From the NCBI RefSeq assembly GCF_000159095.1, contig NZ_GG666296.1, positions 248,819-312,818 on the forward strand: a DNA stretch of 64,000 nucleotides, given 5' to 3'. The DNA is from Anaerococcus tetradius ATCC 35098 (GTDB lineage: Bacteria > Bacillota > Clostridia > Tissierellales > Peptoniphilaceae). The position numbers and the translations under genes are program-made. The notes beneath the pieces were generated by a model. It made no database searches and was not told the origin of the DNA. It saw nothing but the letters and a program-made list of their open reading frames with translations. This document shows, one piece after another, positions 17,269 to 26,042 of this stretch (its first letter is position 1; each line of letters starts with the position of its first letter).

Positions 17269-17366
17269 GTTCTCTCCTTTTCTAAGCACCTGGACTTTCG
17301 CAGATGTAGGAATATTATACTTTCAATTTATCATATGTTAAGCCGATAAGCTTAGAGAAGAAAGAT

Positions 17367-17732
17367 TCATTCATAAAGTGGAGGGTACTTGCACTTATTT
17401 TCATAGGGGGGACCTAATTGTTCGTGGGAATTACTTATATTAAGAAAAATTCTATTGAAACGTAAATTTTCTCCCCTCCTATGAGTCCAAGGATAGTAAG
17501 AATAATAGTAAGTTAAGCCCGGATCATCCTTATAGCTTGCTATAATCTTATAGCCACCATTCTTATAATCTCTAAAGACTTCTTCACTTTCTATATTTTC
17601 TTCACCAATTCCTTGAGCAGATCTGTAATCTTCATAGCACCTTAGGGCAAGTCCTCTTTCTACTGGATAAATAAAAAACAAGCCAAGACCTAGAAGGATT
17701 AATATAGCCAAGAAAACTTTTTTGCCTTTCAT
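17367..17732 (-). CDS. Small membrane-anchored protein of unknown function
   Basis: 121 aa with one N-terminal membrane segment (KKVFLAILILLGLGLFFIYP), followed by an exported, tyrosine-rich polar domain. I do not recognise the family. The start at 17732 is supported by GTAAAGGAGGACTT, and the longer frame upstream lacks a site. About 100 bp separate it from mrp on the same strand; it may be a single-gene transcript. Confidence 0.65.
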   Translation of the reverse strand: MKGKKVFLAILILLGLGLFFIYPVERGLALRCYEDYRSAQGIGEENIESEEVFRDYKNGGYKIIASYKDDPGLTYYYSYYPWTHRRGENLRFNRIFLNISNSHEQLGPPYENKCKYPPLYE

Positions 17733-17813
17733 AAGTCCTCCTTTACTAATATTATAGGAGAAATTCAAATTATTGCTAGAAATTCACAGACTTTGAATAA
17801 AGATTTGGCCAAA

Positions 17814-17855
17814 GAAAAACCCCGAAATCTCTTATAAAGATTCCGAGGCTTAGGA
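17814..17855 (-). terminator. Terminator after the AgcS symporter gene
   Basis: On the minus strand CCTCGGAATCT pairs with AGATTTCGGGG and is followed by TTTTTC. It lies 30 bp past the stop of the symporter gene. Confidence 0.88.
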
Positions 17856-17884
17856 GTCAAATTCTCTTATCTATATTTGATTTA

Positions 17885-19264
17885 TTACAATTTATATTCC
17901 TTATCCCTCTTCCAAACAGGATCTTCTATTCCTTGGGCAAGTTGGCTTTGATAGTCGCTTAAAACCGTTTTTACATCTTTAAAGAGCAAGAATAAACTTA
18001 TTACATTTATAAATACTACAATTCCAACGAAGACGTCTATAAAGCCCCAAACAAGTTTTAGATCCATTTGAGTGGCAATAAGAAACATGATGAAGGCTAT
18101 TATCCTATAAATCCAAAGAGGAACTTTGTATTTATCTTTAAAGATAAATACAATATTGCTTTCACCATAAAAGAGGTCGGCTATTAGAGTTGTAAAGCCA
18201 AACATAAACATGGCAAAAAACACTAGCCATCTACCTGAAACTCCCATAATACTTTCGAAGGCATCTTGGACAAGGGTAATACCTGCTCCATTAGCCGGAT
18301 CTCCTACAACTCCTGTCAAAAGTAGGGCGAAAGCAGAAAGGGAACAAATTATAATTGTTGTAACAAAAGTTCCGAACATTCCAAGGAAGCCTTGTTCTGC
18401 AGGATGCTTTACATCTGCTGAGGCATGCATAATACCTGCGATTCCATTACCTGCATCATTCGAAAATAAACCACGAGCGACCCCTTGTCTAAAAGCTTCC
18501 ATTACTGTATGGCCTAGCATACCAGCAAAGGCTGCTTGAGGAAGGAAGGCACTCCTAAAAATCATAGCAATAACAGAAGGAAATTTACTTATGTTTGTAA
18601 AAACAATAATTAAAACTACAACTATATAGCTAAGAGCCATCAAAGGAACAACCTTTGAAGAAAAATCAGTAAGTCTTTTTATACCGCCTATAGTTATGAT
18701 AAAAGCAGCAATTGTAACTATTATGCCTGGGATTATTGGATTAAGATCCAAAACACCTGTGAAGGCTTGGCTTATCGAATTTGATTGCATGAAGGCAATA
18801 CAAAGACCAACGCCTAGTATGTAGAAAAATGCTGTAAATATTCCAAAACTACGAGACTTCAAACCAAATTGCACATAATATGCAGGTCCGCCCCTATAAG
18901 AGCCATCCTTTAATTTGACCCTATATAATTGACCTAAAACAGTTTCTGCAAAAGTAATTACCATACCCAAGATAGCAGTAACCCACATCCAAAAAATTGC
19001 ACCAGGTCCACCAAAACAAATAGCAGTTGCTACACCAACAAGAGAGCCTGTTCCAACTTGTCCACCAACTGCTGTAGCAAGAGCAGCAAAGCCGCTTACT
19101 CCATCATCGTTTTTAAGGTTTTTCTTTATAACCTTTTTTATCAAATGCGCATGTCTAAATTGTGGAAAGCCAAGTCTTATGGAATAGTAAAGGCCTACTG
19201 CCAATAGCACATATCCAATTACATTGGACCACATAAAATCTGCGACTTTTAAAATTATATCCAT
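17885..19264 (-). CDS. Sodium:alanine/glycine symporter (AgcS family)
   Basis: 459-aa integral membrane protein with about 10-11 helices. Family hallmarks are visible: GGQVGTGSLVGVATAICFGGPGAIFWMW near the N-terminal third, GGPAYYVQFG, and RGLFSNDAGNGIAGIMHA in the middle. AgcS proteins import alanine or glycine with sodium. It is monocistronic here with its own terminator. Substrate choice between alanine and glycine cannot be read from the sequence. Confidence 0.93.
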   Translation of the reverse strand: MDIILKVADFMWSNVIGYVLLAVGLYYSIRLGFPQFRHAHLIKKVIKKNLKNDDGVSGFAALATAVGGQVGTGSLVGVATAICFGGPGAIFWMWVTAILGMVITFAETVLGQLYRVKLKDGSYRGGPAYYVQFGLKSRSFGIFTAFFYILGVGLCIAFMQSNSISQAFTGVLDLNPIIPGIIVTIAAFIITIGGIKRLTDFSSKVVPLMALSYIVVVLIIVFTNISKFPSVIAMIFRSAFLPQAAFAGMLGHTVMEAFRQGVARGLFSNDAGNGIAGIMHASADVKHPAEQGFLGMFGTFVTTIIICSLSAFALLLTGVVGDPANGAGITLVQDAFESIMGVSGRWLVFFAMFMFGFTTLIADLFYGESNIVFIFKDKYKVPLWIYRIIAFIMFLIATQMDLKLVWGFIDVFVGIVVFINVISLFLLFKDVKTVLSDYQSQLAQGIEDPVWKRDKEYKL

Positions 19265-19457
19265 ATTTCCCCCTTCTAAAATTGAAATACCAATATAGTA
19301 TAATAAATAACAAAGAAAAATTCAAGTTTTTTATAAAGGGTCTAATTAGTAAGGCTTCCTTTGCTATATAAAAATAAGACTTATAATTTGGTGATTTATC
19401 CCTCTTGTTGAAGTATGATGAAACTGATATATTCATTTGAATTATGAAAGGATTATT

Positions 19458-21395
19458 ATGACTGAGAAAAAACCTTACTATATAACAACTCCGATATATT
19501 ACCCAAATTCTAACTTACATATCGGAAATACCTATACATCAGTAATAGCTGATGTGCTAAAAAGATATAAAAATCTCCTTGGCTATGATACTTTCCTAAC
19601 TACAGGAACTGACGAGCATGGCCAAAAGATTATGAAAAGTGCCCAAGATGCTGGAGTTAATCCTCAAGCTTTCGTTGATAAAATTGCTTCTGAGACAATT
19701 GAGCTTTGGAAAAAACTTGAGATTGACTATGATCGTTTCATCAGGTCAACTGAGAAGCAACACGAAGAAGACGTTAAAAATATTTTTACTAAACTTTATG
19801 AACAAGGTGATATCTACAAGGGTGAGTACAAGGGATATTATTGTACTCCTTGCGAGACTTTTTGGACTGAAGCTCAACTTGAAGATGGCAAGTGTCCTGA
19901 TTGTGGAAGGGATGTAGACTACCAAGAAGAAGAAACATATTTCTTTAGACTTTCCAAATACACAGACAGGCTAAAAGAGCTTTTCAAAGACCACCCAGAG
20001 TTTCTTGAACCAGCCTTTAGGCAAAAAGAAATGCTTAACAACTTCATTGACAAGGGCCTATCCGACCTTTCTGTAACTAGAAATTCCTTTGACTGGGGAG
20101 TAGATGTTCCTTTTGATAATGAACATGTTGTTTACGTTTGGATTGATGCCCTATCTTGCTATCTTTCTGCTATAGGCTTTGGGGATGATAAGGAAAAATT
20201 TGAGAAATATTGGCCAGCCGGAGTCCACCTAATTGGTAAGGATATAGTAAGATTTCATACTATAATATGGCCAGCCCTCTTGATGGCCCTAGACCTCCCT
20301 CTACCAGAGAAAGTTTTCGCCCATGGTTGGATCCTATTTGATAATGACAAGATGAGTAAGTCCAAGGGTAATATCATGTATCCAGAACCACTGGTAGACC
20401 TTTATGGGGTTGATGCTCTTAAATTCTTCATGCTTCGTGAATTTAACTTCGGCTCTGACGGCAACTTCTCAGCCAAGAAATTCATGGAAAGATATAATTC
20501 TGACCTTGTAAATGACCTAGGAAATCTTGTTTCAAGAACTACTTCAATGATTGATAAATACAATGGTGGAGTTGTTAGAAAGGGAACAGTTTCAGATAGC
20601 TTTGATGATGAGTTAATAGCTCTTTCTAGCGAGACTTACAGCAAGTTTAACAAGCTTATGAATGAGTTTAACTTTAACGCAGCCATCGAAGCCATATGGG
20701 TACTTATTCGTCGTGCCAACAAGTATGTAGATGAAACAGAACCATGGATTTTAGGCCGAGATGAGGCCAATAAAGAAAGGCTTGACAGAGTCTTATACAA
20801 CCTTGCTGAAACTATTAGAATTGTAGCCCAATTAATCGAGCCAGTTATGAAAAATACTACAAGAGAAATCCTAGAAAAAATCGGAACAGACAACAAGGGT
20901 TTTGAGTCAGCTGGAAAGTTTGGACTTCTTGAAGAAAATGCCAGAGTATCTAAGGGCAAGAACCTCTTCGATAGACTTGATATTGACAAGGAACTTGTAA
21001 GACTTCATGATGCCAATGGTGCACTTATCGAACAAAGACTAAAGAAAAATGCAAAAGAAGAAAAAGAAGAATTTATAGATTTCGAAGATTTCACTAAGGT
21101 AAACTTGGTTGTAGGAAAAATCATAGAAGCCCAAAACCACCCAGATGCTGACAAGCTTTTGGTATTTAAGGTTGACATTGGAGAAGCTGAGCCAAGGACA
21201 ATTATATCTGGCATCAAAAAATGGTATAAGGCAGAAGACTTGATAGGCAGAAACGTAATAGTTGTTAAAAATCTCGCCCCAAGAAAGATGCGTGGTATTG
21301 AATCTCAAGGCATGCTTTTGGCGGCAGATTTCGATAATGACCTAACTCTCCTATCAACCCTCACAGACATCAAGCCAGGAAGTAAGGTAAGTTAA
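19458..21395 (+). CDS. metG: Methionyl-tRNA synthetase
   Basis: 645-aa class I synthetase. The HIGH motif appears as NSNLHIGNTYT, the zinc knuckle as CTPCETFW and CPDCG, and KMSKS as KMSKSKGNI near residue 300. A C-terminal Trbp111-type tRNA-binding domain (about 545-645, EEFIDFEDFTKVNLVVGKI) completes the two-part bacterial form. The ATG at 19458 has GAAAGGATTATT upstream; an ATG 21 bp earlier lacks spacing. It heads a tight run with tatD, rnmV and rsmA, an arrangement common in Firmicutes. Confidence 0.97.
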   Translation: MTEKKPYYITTPIYYPNSNLHIGNTYTSVIADVLKRYKNLLGYDTFLTTGTDEHGQKIMKSAQDAGVNPQAFVDKIASETIELWKKLEIDYDRFIRSTEKQHEEDVKNIFTKLYEQGDIYKGEYKGYYCTPCETFWTEAQLEDGKCPDCGRDVDYQEEETYFFRLSKYTDRLKELFKDHPEFLEPAFRQKEMLNNFIDKGLSDLSVTRNSFDWGVDVPFDNEHVVYVWIDALSCYLSAIGFGDDKEKFEKYWPAGVHLIGKDIVRFHTIIWPALLMALDLPLPEKVFAHGWILFDNDKMSKSKGNIMYPEPLVDLYGVDALKFFMLREFNFGSDGNFSAKKFMERYNSDLVNDLGNLVSRTTSMIDKYNGGVVRKGTVSDSFDDELIALSSETYSKFNKLMNEFNFNAAIEAIWVLIRRANKYVDETEPWILGRDEANKERLDRVLYNLAETIRIVAQLIEPVMKNTTREILEKIGTDNKGFESAGKFGLLEENARVSKGKNLFDRLDIDKELVRLHDANGALIEQRLKKNAKEEKEEFIDFEDFTKVNLVVGKIIEAQNHPDADKLLVFKVDIGEAEPRTIISGIKKWYKAEDLIGRNVIVVKNLAPRKMRGIESQGMLLAADFDNDLTLLSTLTDIKPGSKVS

Positions 21396-22156
21396 TGGCT
21401 TTAATAGACACCCACGCCCATCTAACAGATAAGGCTTTCGATTGTGACAGGTTCTTTATTATTAAGGACCTGTCCAATTTTAATATTAAAGCTCTAATAA
21501 ATCCTGGCTGTAACATTCACGATTCAAAGATGGCGGTAGACCTTGCCCAAAAGTTTGACAACTTCTATGCCCAAGTCGGCATCCACCCAGAAGAAATTGA
21601 AACTATGGGAGAAGATGACCTAGAAATTATAGAAAAGCTAGCCCAAAATCCAAAAGTCGTAGCTATTGGAGAGATTGGCCTTGATTATTACTGGCGTGAT
21701 GATAATAAAGATAAGCAAAAAGAAATCTTTATAAAGCAACTAGAAATCGCAAGAAAGCTAAAGCTTCCAGTTGTAGTCCACACTAGAAATGTTGGTGAAG
21801 ATGCCTTAGAGATTTTAAAGGCTTATAGGGATTTAAAAATTCAAATCCACTGCTTTTCAGAAAGCTTGGATCTTTTAGATAAGTATATGGAGCTTGGCTG
21901 TTATATTTCAATAGGTGGGGTTGTGACCTTTTCTAATGGAGAAAATGAGAAGCTTGCTGCAAGCTATGTCGATATTAATAGGCTTATGCTTGAAACAGAC
22001 AGCCCATATCTAACACCAGAGCCTTATAGGGGTCTTAGAAATGATCCTAGAAAGATAATAGAAGTTGCTCGTGAGATTGCTAGCCTTAGAGGAATGAAGC
22101 TTAAAAAATTAGAAAAAAAGACAAGTAAGAATGCAGAGGAATTTTTTGCCTTATGA
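21395..22156 (+). CDS. tatD: TatD-family metal-dependent DNase
   Basis: 253-aa TIM-barrel hydrolase. The metal-binding DTHAHLTD is at the N terminus, with GEIGLDYYW near residue 93, VVHTRN near 130, the histidine in QIHCFSES near 155 and ETDSPYLTPEPYRG near 205. These are the full set of TatD signatures. Members cut 3'-DNA or RNA ends. It starts on the stop of metG and overlaps rnmV by 4 bp. Confidence 0.93.
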   Translation: MALIDTHAHLTDKAFDCDRFFIIKDLSNFNIKALINPGCNIHDSKMAVDLAQKFDNFYAQVGIHPEEIETMGEDDLEIIEKLAQNPKVVAIGEIGLDYYWRDDNKDKQKEIFIKQLEIARKLKLPVVVHTRNVGEDALEILKAYRDLKIQIHCFSESLDLLDKYMELGCYISIGGVVTFSNGENEKLAASYVDINRLMLETDSPYLTPEPYRGLRNDPRKIIEVAREIASLRGMKLKKLEKKTSKNAEEFFAL

Positions 22157-22683
22157 TTAAAGAAACAATAGTAGTAGAAGGAAAAGATGATATAGCCAAT
22201 GTCAAAAGGGCGGTAGAGTGTGAGATGATTGCAACAAACGGCCTTGCCTTTGGCATAGACCTAATAGAAAGGCTAAAAGTCATAAACGACAGGTGTGGGA
22301 TAATTATTCTAACTGATCCTGACTATGCAGGAAAAAAGATTAGGGCAAGGATTGCGGGGCACATACCCACTGCCAAGCACGCCTATATAGACAGAAAAAA
22401 AGCCATCAAGAAAAACGACCTTGGAGTAGAAAATGCGGAGCCTGAAGTTATAAGAGAGGCTCTAAAAAATGCCAAGGCTGAAATAAGCGAGAAGAGAGAG
22501 GTCTTTACTATGGCCGATCTCATAAACAATGGACTTTCCTTTGGTAAGGACTCTAGGGATAATAGGGAAAAGCTTGGAGATATGTTAGGAATAGGCTATT
22601 ACAATGCCAAACAACTCCTATCTAAGCTCAATTCCTTTGCCATAAGTCGAGAAGAATTTGAAAAGGCGGTAGAAAAATTATGA
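22153..22683 (+). CDS. rnmV: Ribonuclease M5
   Basis: 176-aa Toprim-domain nuclease that trims the precursor of 5S rRNA. The Toprim glutamate is in VVEGKDDIANV and the acidic pair is in ILTDPDYAGKKIRARI. The C-terminal domain is typical of RNase M5. ATGA overlaps with tatD before it and rsmA after it show translational coupling, the standard order for this locus. Confidence 0.95.
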   Translation: MIKETIVVEGKDDIANVKRAVECEMIATNGLAFGIDLIERLKVINDRCGIIILTDPDYAGKKIRARIAGHIPTAKHAYIDRKKAIKKNDLGVENAEPEVIREALKNAKAEISEKREVFTMADLINNGLSFGKDSRDNREKLGDMLGIGYYNAKQLLSKLNSFAISREEFEKAVEKL

Positions 22684-23522
22684 AAAAATTATATTCACCA
22701 AAAGTTGTAAAAGATATAATAGATTTTTATAACTTTAGATTTTCCAAATCGCTCGGCCAAAATTTTCTTGTAGATAAAAATTTCGTAGAAAAAATCGTAG
22801 ATAGAGCAGATGTTAAAGATACAAATGTCCTAGAAATCGGACCAGGGATCGGAACAATAACCTATGAGATGGCAAAATCAGCAAAGAAAGTCGTAGCCAT
22901 AGAAATCGACAGTGCCCTTCTTCCAATCATAGAAGAAAATATGGAAGAATTCGATAATTTCAAGCTTATCCACGAGGATATCTTAAAGGCTAATTTAGAA
23001 AAAATAGTTGAGGAAGAATTTTCTGGAGAAGCCTTCAAAGTTGTAAGCAATCTCCCCTACTATATCACAACCCCTATAATAGAAAAACTTGTTACAAGCA
23101 AATTGCCTTGCACAGATATGACTATTATGGTTCAAAAAGAAGTTGCTGATAGGATGCTTGCTACAGAAAAGGATAAGGAATACTCATCGCTTTCTGTATT
23201 TATAAAATATTTCACTGAGGCAGAAAAAATCACAAACGTGCCTAAGTCCGTCTTTATGCCCCAGCCTAAAATCGACTCAACCGTACTTAAACTAAAGCTT
23301 AGAAAGTATAGGGACGATGTAGATGAGTCTAAGCTTTTTGCCATAGTTCACGCAGGCTTTAACAAGAGGAGAAAGACTATCCTAAATTCCCTAGCTGATG
23401 CAGTAGATAAAGAGAAATTGAGATTAGCCTTTGATAAACTGGGTATAAATGAAAAGCTAAGGGCAGAGAATTTGTCCCTAGATGATTTTATTGATTTGAC
23501 AAAAACAATTGAGACTCTATAA
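22680..23522 (+). CDS. rsmA: 16S rRNA dimethyladenosine transferase (KsgA)
   Basis: 280-aa SAM-dependent methyltransferase that dimethylates two adjacent adenosines near the 3' end of 16S rRNA. Motifs are SLGQNFLVDKNF, the SAM loop LEIGPGIGTIT near residue 46, the acidic EIDSALLP and the catalytic NLPYYITTPI near 124. The C-terminal helical domain contains FNKRRKTILNSL. It is the last gene of the metG run. Confidence 0.96.
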   Translation: MKKLYSPKVVKDIIDFYNFRFSKSLGQNFLVDKNFVEKIVDRADVKDTNVLEIGPGIGTITYEMAKSAKKVVAIEIDSALLPIIEENMEEFDNFKLIHEDILKANLEKIVEEEFSGEAFKVVSNLPYYITTPIIEKLVTSKLPCTDMTIMVQKEVADRMLATEKDKEYSSLSVFIKYFTEAEKITNVPKSVFMPQPKIDSTVLKLKLRKYRDDVDESKLFAIVHAGFNKRRKTILNSLADAVDKEKLRLAFDKLGINEKLRAENLSLDDFIDLTKTIETL

Positions 23523-23554
23523 TTATTGGGTATATATAGAAAACGGAGGATAAT

Positions 23555-23785
23555 ATGGCAGATATTAAAATTTATACATCAAACACTTGTGTTTTCTGCA
23601 AGGCAGCAAAACAATATTTCAATGAAAAAGGAATCGAATTTACTGAAATGAATGTCGACAAAGACAAGGAAGCAGTAGATTATCTTGTTAGCAAGGGCTA
23701 TCGTGGAGTACCTGTTATTAATATCGACGGAGAAGACATAGTAGGCTTCGACAAGGAAGCAATAGAAGCAAAACTTAATAAGTAA
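23555..23785 (+). CDS. Glutaredoxin-like protein (NrdH/YruB type)
   Basis: 76-aa thioredoxin-fold protein with the redox motif CVFC near residues 12-15, the cis-proline loop GYRGVPVINIDGEDIVGFD and the expected length. It probably reduces disulfides in small-protein partners. It has its own RBS (ACGGAGGATAAT), lies 32 bp after rsmA and ends at a terminator. Confidence 0.88.
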   Translation: MADIKIYTSNTCVFCKAAKQYFNEKGIEFTEMNVDKDKEAVDYLVSKGYRGVPVINIDGEDIVGFDKEAIEAKLNK

Positions 23786-23793
23786 TTATAGGA

Positions 23794-23821
23794 GCAAGGC
23801 TGGAGACGGCTTTGTTTTTTT
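23794..23821 (+). terminator. Terminator after the glutaredoxin gene
   Basis: CAAGGC pairs with GCTTTG around an 8-nt loop, followed by seven T. Confidence 0.75.
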
Positions 23822-23884
23822 GTACCTTATAAATTGTATAGACAATAGCCACACATAACTGTATAATTTAAAAAAGGAGATTTT

Positions 23885-24166
23885 ATGGAAAAGACAGCCA
23901 AGATTAATATTAGGATTAAACCAGAAGTTAAGGATGAAGCTGAAGATATTCTAAGAAAGTTAGGAATCGCACCTTCAAATGCGATAGATATGTTTTATAG
24001 GCAAATTATTTTAAATAAGGGCCTACCTTTTGATCTTAAAATTCCAGAAGAAAAATCCATGGATATTTCAAAAATATCTAAGAAAGAATTAGATGAATTG
24101 CTAAAAGAAGGCCTTAAAGACATAGATGATGGCAATATCTACGATGTAGACGAAGTATTTGGTTGA
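23885..24166 (+). CDS. RelB/DinJ-type antitoxin
   Basis: 93 aa with an N-terminal ribbon-helix-helix (AKINIRIKPEVKDEAEDIL and IAPSNAIDMFYRQIIL), matching the RelB/DinJ family, and an acidic C-terminal half that would wrap the toxin. It starts after AAAAGGAGATTTT and is followed 9 bp later by a ParE/RelE-fold toxin gene. This is the standard antitoxin-first order. RHH antitoxins usually repress their own promoter. Confidence 0.88.
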   Translation: MEKTAKINIRIKPEVKDEAEDILRKLGIAPSNAIDMFYRQIILNKGLPFDLKIPEEKSMDISKISKKELDELLKEGLKDIDDGNIYDVDEVFG

Positions 24167-24175
24167 TTTAGAAAA

Positions 24176-24487
24176 ATGTTTAAGCTTAAGATAACTGGGA
24201 GTGCTAAGGAAGATATTAATAGTATTGAAAGCTATATATCTTTAAATTTATCATCAGATAATATTGCACGTAAAACTATTCTTGATATTAAGAATGCAGT
24301 AAAAAGTTTAGAAGTAATGCCTCAAAGACATAGAATATACAAGTCGTCATCCTTAGGAATTGCTATAAGAAGTTTTCCTGTTAGAAACTATTTGATTTTT
24401 TATAGTATCGATTTAGATAAAGAAATTGTTTATATTTTAAGAGTCTTATATGCTAAAAGAAATATAGATAAAATATTGTACCAATAG
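24176..24487 (+). CDS. RelE/ParE-family toxin
   Basis: 103-aa toxin of the RelE/ParE fold. It begins FKLKITGSAKEDINSIESYI and ends with the basic strand-rich core PVRNYLIFYSIDLDKEIVYILRVLYAKRN. ParE types poison gyrase and RelE types cut mRNA on ribosomes; the sequence does not decide. It is paired with the upstream DinJ-like gene, and the two share a transcript ended by a terminator 4 bp after the stop. Confidence 0.87.
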   Translation: MFKLKITGSAKEDINSIESYISLNLSSDNIARKTILDIKNAVKSLEVMPQRHRIYKSSSLGIAIRSFPVRNYLIFYSIDLDKEIVYILRVLYAKRNIDKILYQ

Positions 24488-24490
24488 AAG

Positions 24491-24537
24491 ACTAGTTTAT
24501 CTTGTTTATTAGAATGAGTTAAACTAGTTTTTATTTT
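24491..24537 (+). terminator. Terminator after the toxin-antitoxin pair
   Basis: ACTAGTTTA pairs with TAAACTAGT and is followed by TTTTATTTT. Confidence 0.88.
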
Positions 24538-24608
24538 CTCACTTAATAATGGTAAAATACATACTTAGAGATAGATAAAAGATTTTTATTTTGAAAGGAA
24601 AAATTATT

Positions 24609-26042
24609 TTGATAAGTTTTGAAGATATTATTTCACACATATCTTACATAGATTATAAAAAAGCAAATGATATAGCCATAGAGGCTATTACAAATGATTC
24701 AAGAAAGGCTAATAAGGCGACTGCCTTTGTCGCAATCAAGGGCTCTCTTAGTGATGGCCACACTTACATAGCTTCCGCTATAAAAAAGGGAGCAAGCCTT
24801 ATTATTCACACAGAAGATGTAACTTGTGAAGAGGGAATTTCTTATATAAGGGTAAACGACCCTAGGAAGGCCCTAGCTCAAATTTCAAATCTCATCTACG
24901 ATTTTCCATCCAAAAAGATGGAGCTTGTAGCAGTTACTGGATCAAATGGCAAAACTACTACATCAAGGCTTATAGCCTTTCTTATGGGAGAGATTTTTGG
25001 CGATAGTGCAAGTATCGGAACAAATAATGCTCATGTAGGAGATGATATAATTCCAACATCAAATACTACTCCAGACATCACTGAAGTAAATAGAATCCTT
25101 GCTAAGTGCCTTGAAAAGAACATCCACCACCTAGCCCTTGAGGCTTCAAGCCATGGTCTTGATCAAAAAAGACTCTATGGTCTAGATATAGCTTATGGGA
25201 TTTTCACTAATCTTTCCGAAGAACATCTAGATTATCACAAGACTATGGATAATTATTTTAAGGCCAAGATGATTTTATTTGAAAATGCAAAAAATACCCT
25301 AGCAAATATTGATGATCCTTATGGTAAAAGAGCTAAAGAGCTTTTTCCAAAGACTATAACTTTTGCCATAGATGAAGAAAGTGCAGATTATAGGGCCGAA
25401 GATATTGTTAAAAAAGACGGTAAAATCTCTTTTAAGATTAGGGGAGTAGAATTTGTCCTCAACAAAATTGCTAATTACGAAATATACAATACGCTTGCTG
25501 CGGTAGCCTGCCTCAATCAAATGGGAGCTTCTATGGAGGATATTGGAGAAGCTTTTAAGAAGTTTAAGGGGATTAAGTCTAGATTTGAATATATAGAAAA
25601 TGACCTAGGAATAAATATCATCCTAGATTTTGCCCATACGCCTAGAGCCTATGAGGCCCTTTTCGAGTCAGTGCCAAAGGGAAGTAATATAATTGCAGTT
25701 TTTGGCATAAATGGGGATAGAAATTCTGAATTTAGAAGGCTAATAGGAAACGCTTGTGGCAAGTATAAGGTCTTTTCTGTCCTTACAACAGATGATCCAA
25801 AGTTTGATAATGTCGATCATATCAATGAAGAGATAATAGTAGGCCTTGATGAATACAAGGCAGACTATGTTATTAGAAAAGAAAGAAAAGATGCTATGAG
25901 ATATGCCATCAAAATGGCAAAGCCAGGCGATTATGTTTTTCTTTTAGGAAAGGGCGAGGAGAATTTTATCAAATTTCATGGCAATGAGAAGACCCCTTAT
26001 AGTGAAAGAGAAACTTTAAGGGAAGTCTTGGAAGAGCTATGA
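24609..26042 (+). CDS. murE: UDP-MurNAc-tripeptide synthetase MurE
   Basis: Mur ligase (477 aa) that adds the third residue to UDP-MurNAc-L-Ala-D-Glu. It shows TNDSRKA near the N terminus, the P-loop VTGSNGKTTT near residue 107 and the lysine in YHKTMDNYFKAK expected to be carbamylated. The C-terminal region is TTDDPKFD. DAP-adding MurE has DNPR at this last site; DDPK here argues for lysine or ornithine. I use TTG 24609, spaced from GAAAGGA; the frame opens at another TTG 18 bp earlier. It overlaps the next gene by ATGA. Confidence 0.88.
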   Translation: MISFEDIISHISYIDYKKANDIAIEAITNDSRKANKATAFVAIKGSLSDGHTYIASAIKKGASLIIHTEDVTCEEGISYIRVNDPRKALAQISNLIYDFPSKKMELVAVTGSNGKTTTSRLIAFLMGEIFGDSASIGTNNAHVGDDIIPTSNTTPDITEVNRILAKCLEKNIHHLALEASSHGLDQKRLYGLDIAYGIFTNLSEEHLDYHKTMDNYFKAKMILFENAKNTLANIDDPYGKRAKELFPKTITFAIDEESADYRAEDIVKKDGKISFKIRGVEFVLNKIANYEIYNTLAAVACLNQMGASMEDIGEAFKKFKGIKSRFEYIENDLGINIILDFAHTPRAYEALFESVPKGSNIIAVFGINGDRNSEFRRLIGNACGKYKVFSVLTTDDPKFDNVDHINEEIIVGLDEYKADYVIRKERKDAMRYAIKMAKPGDYVFLLGKGEENFIKFHGNEKTPYSERETLREVLEEL

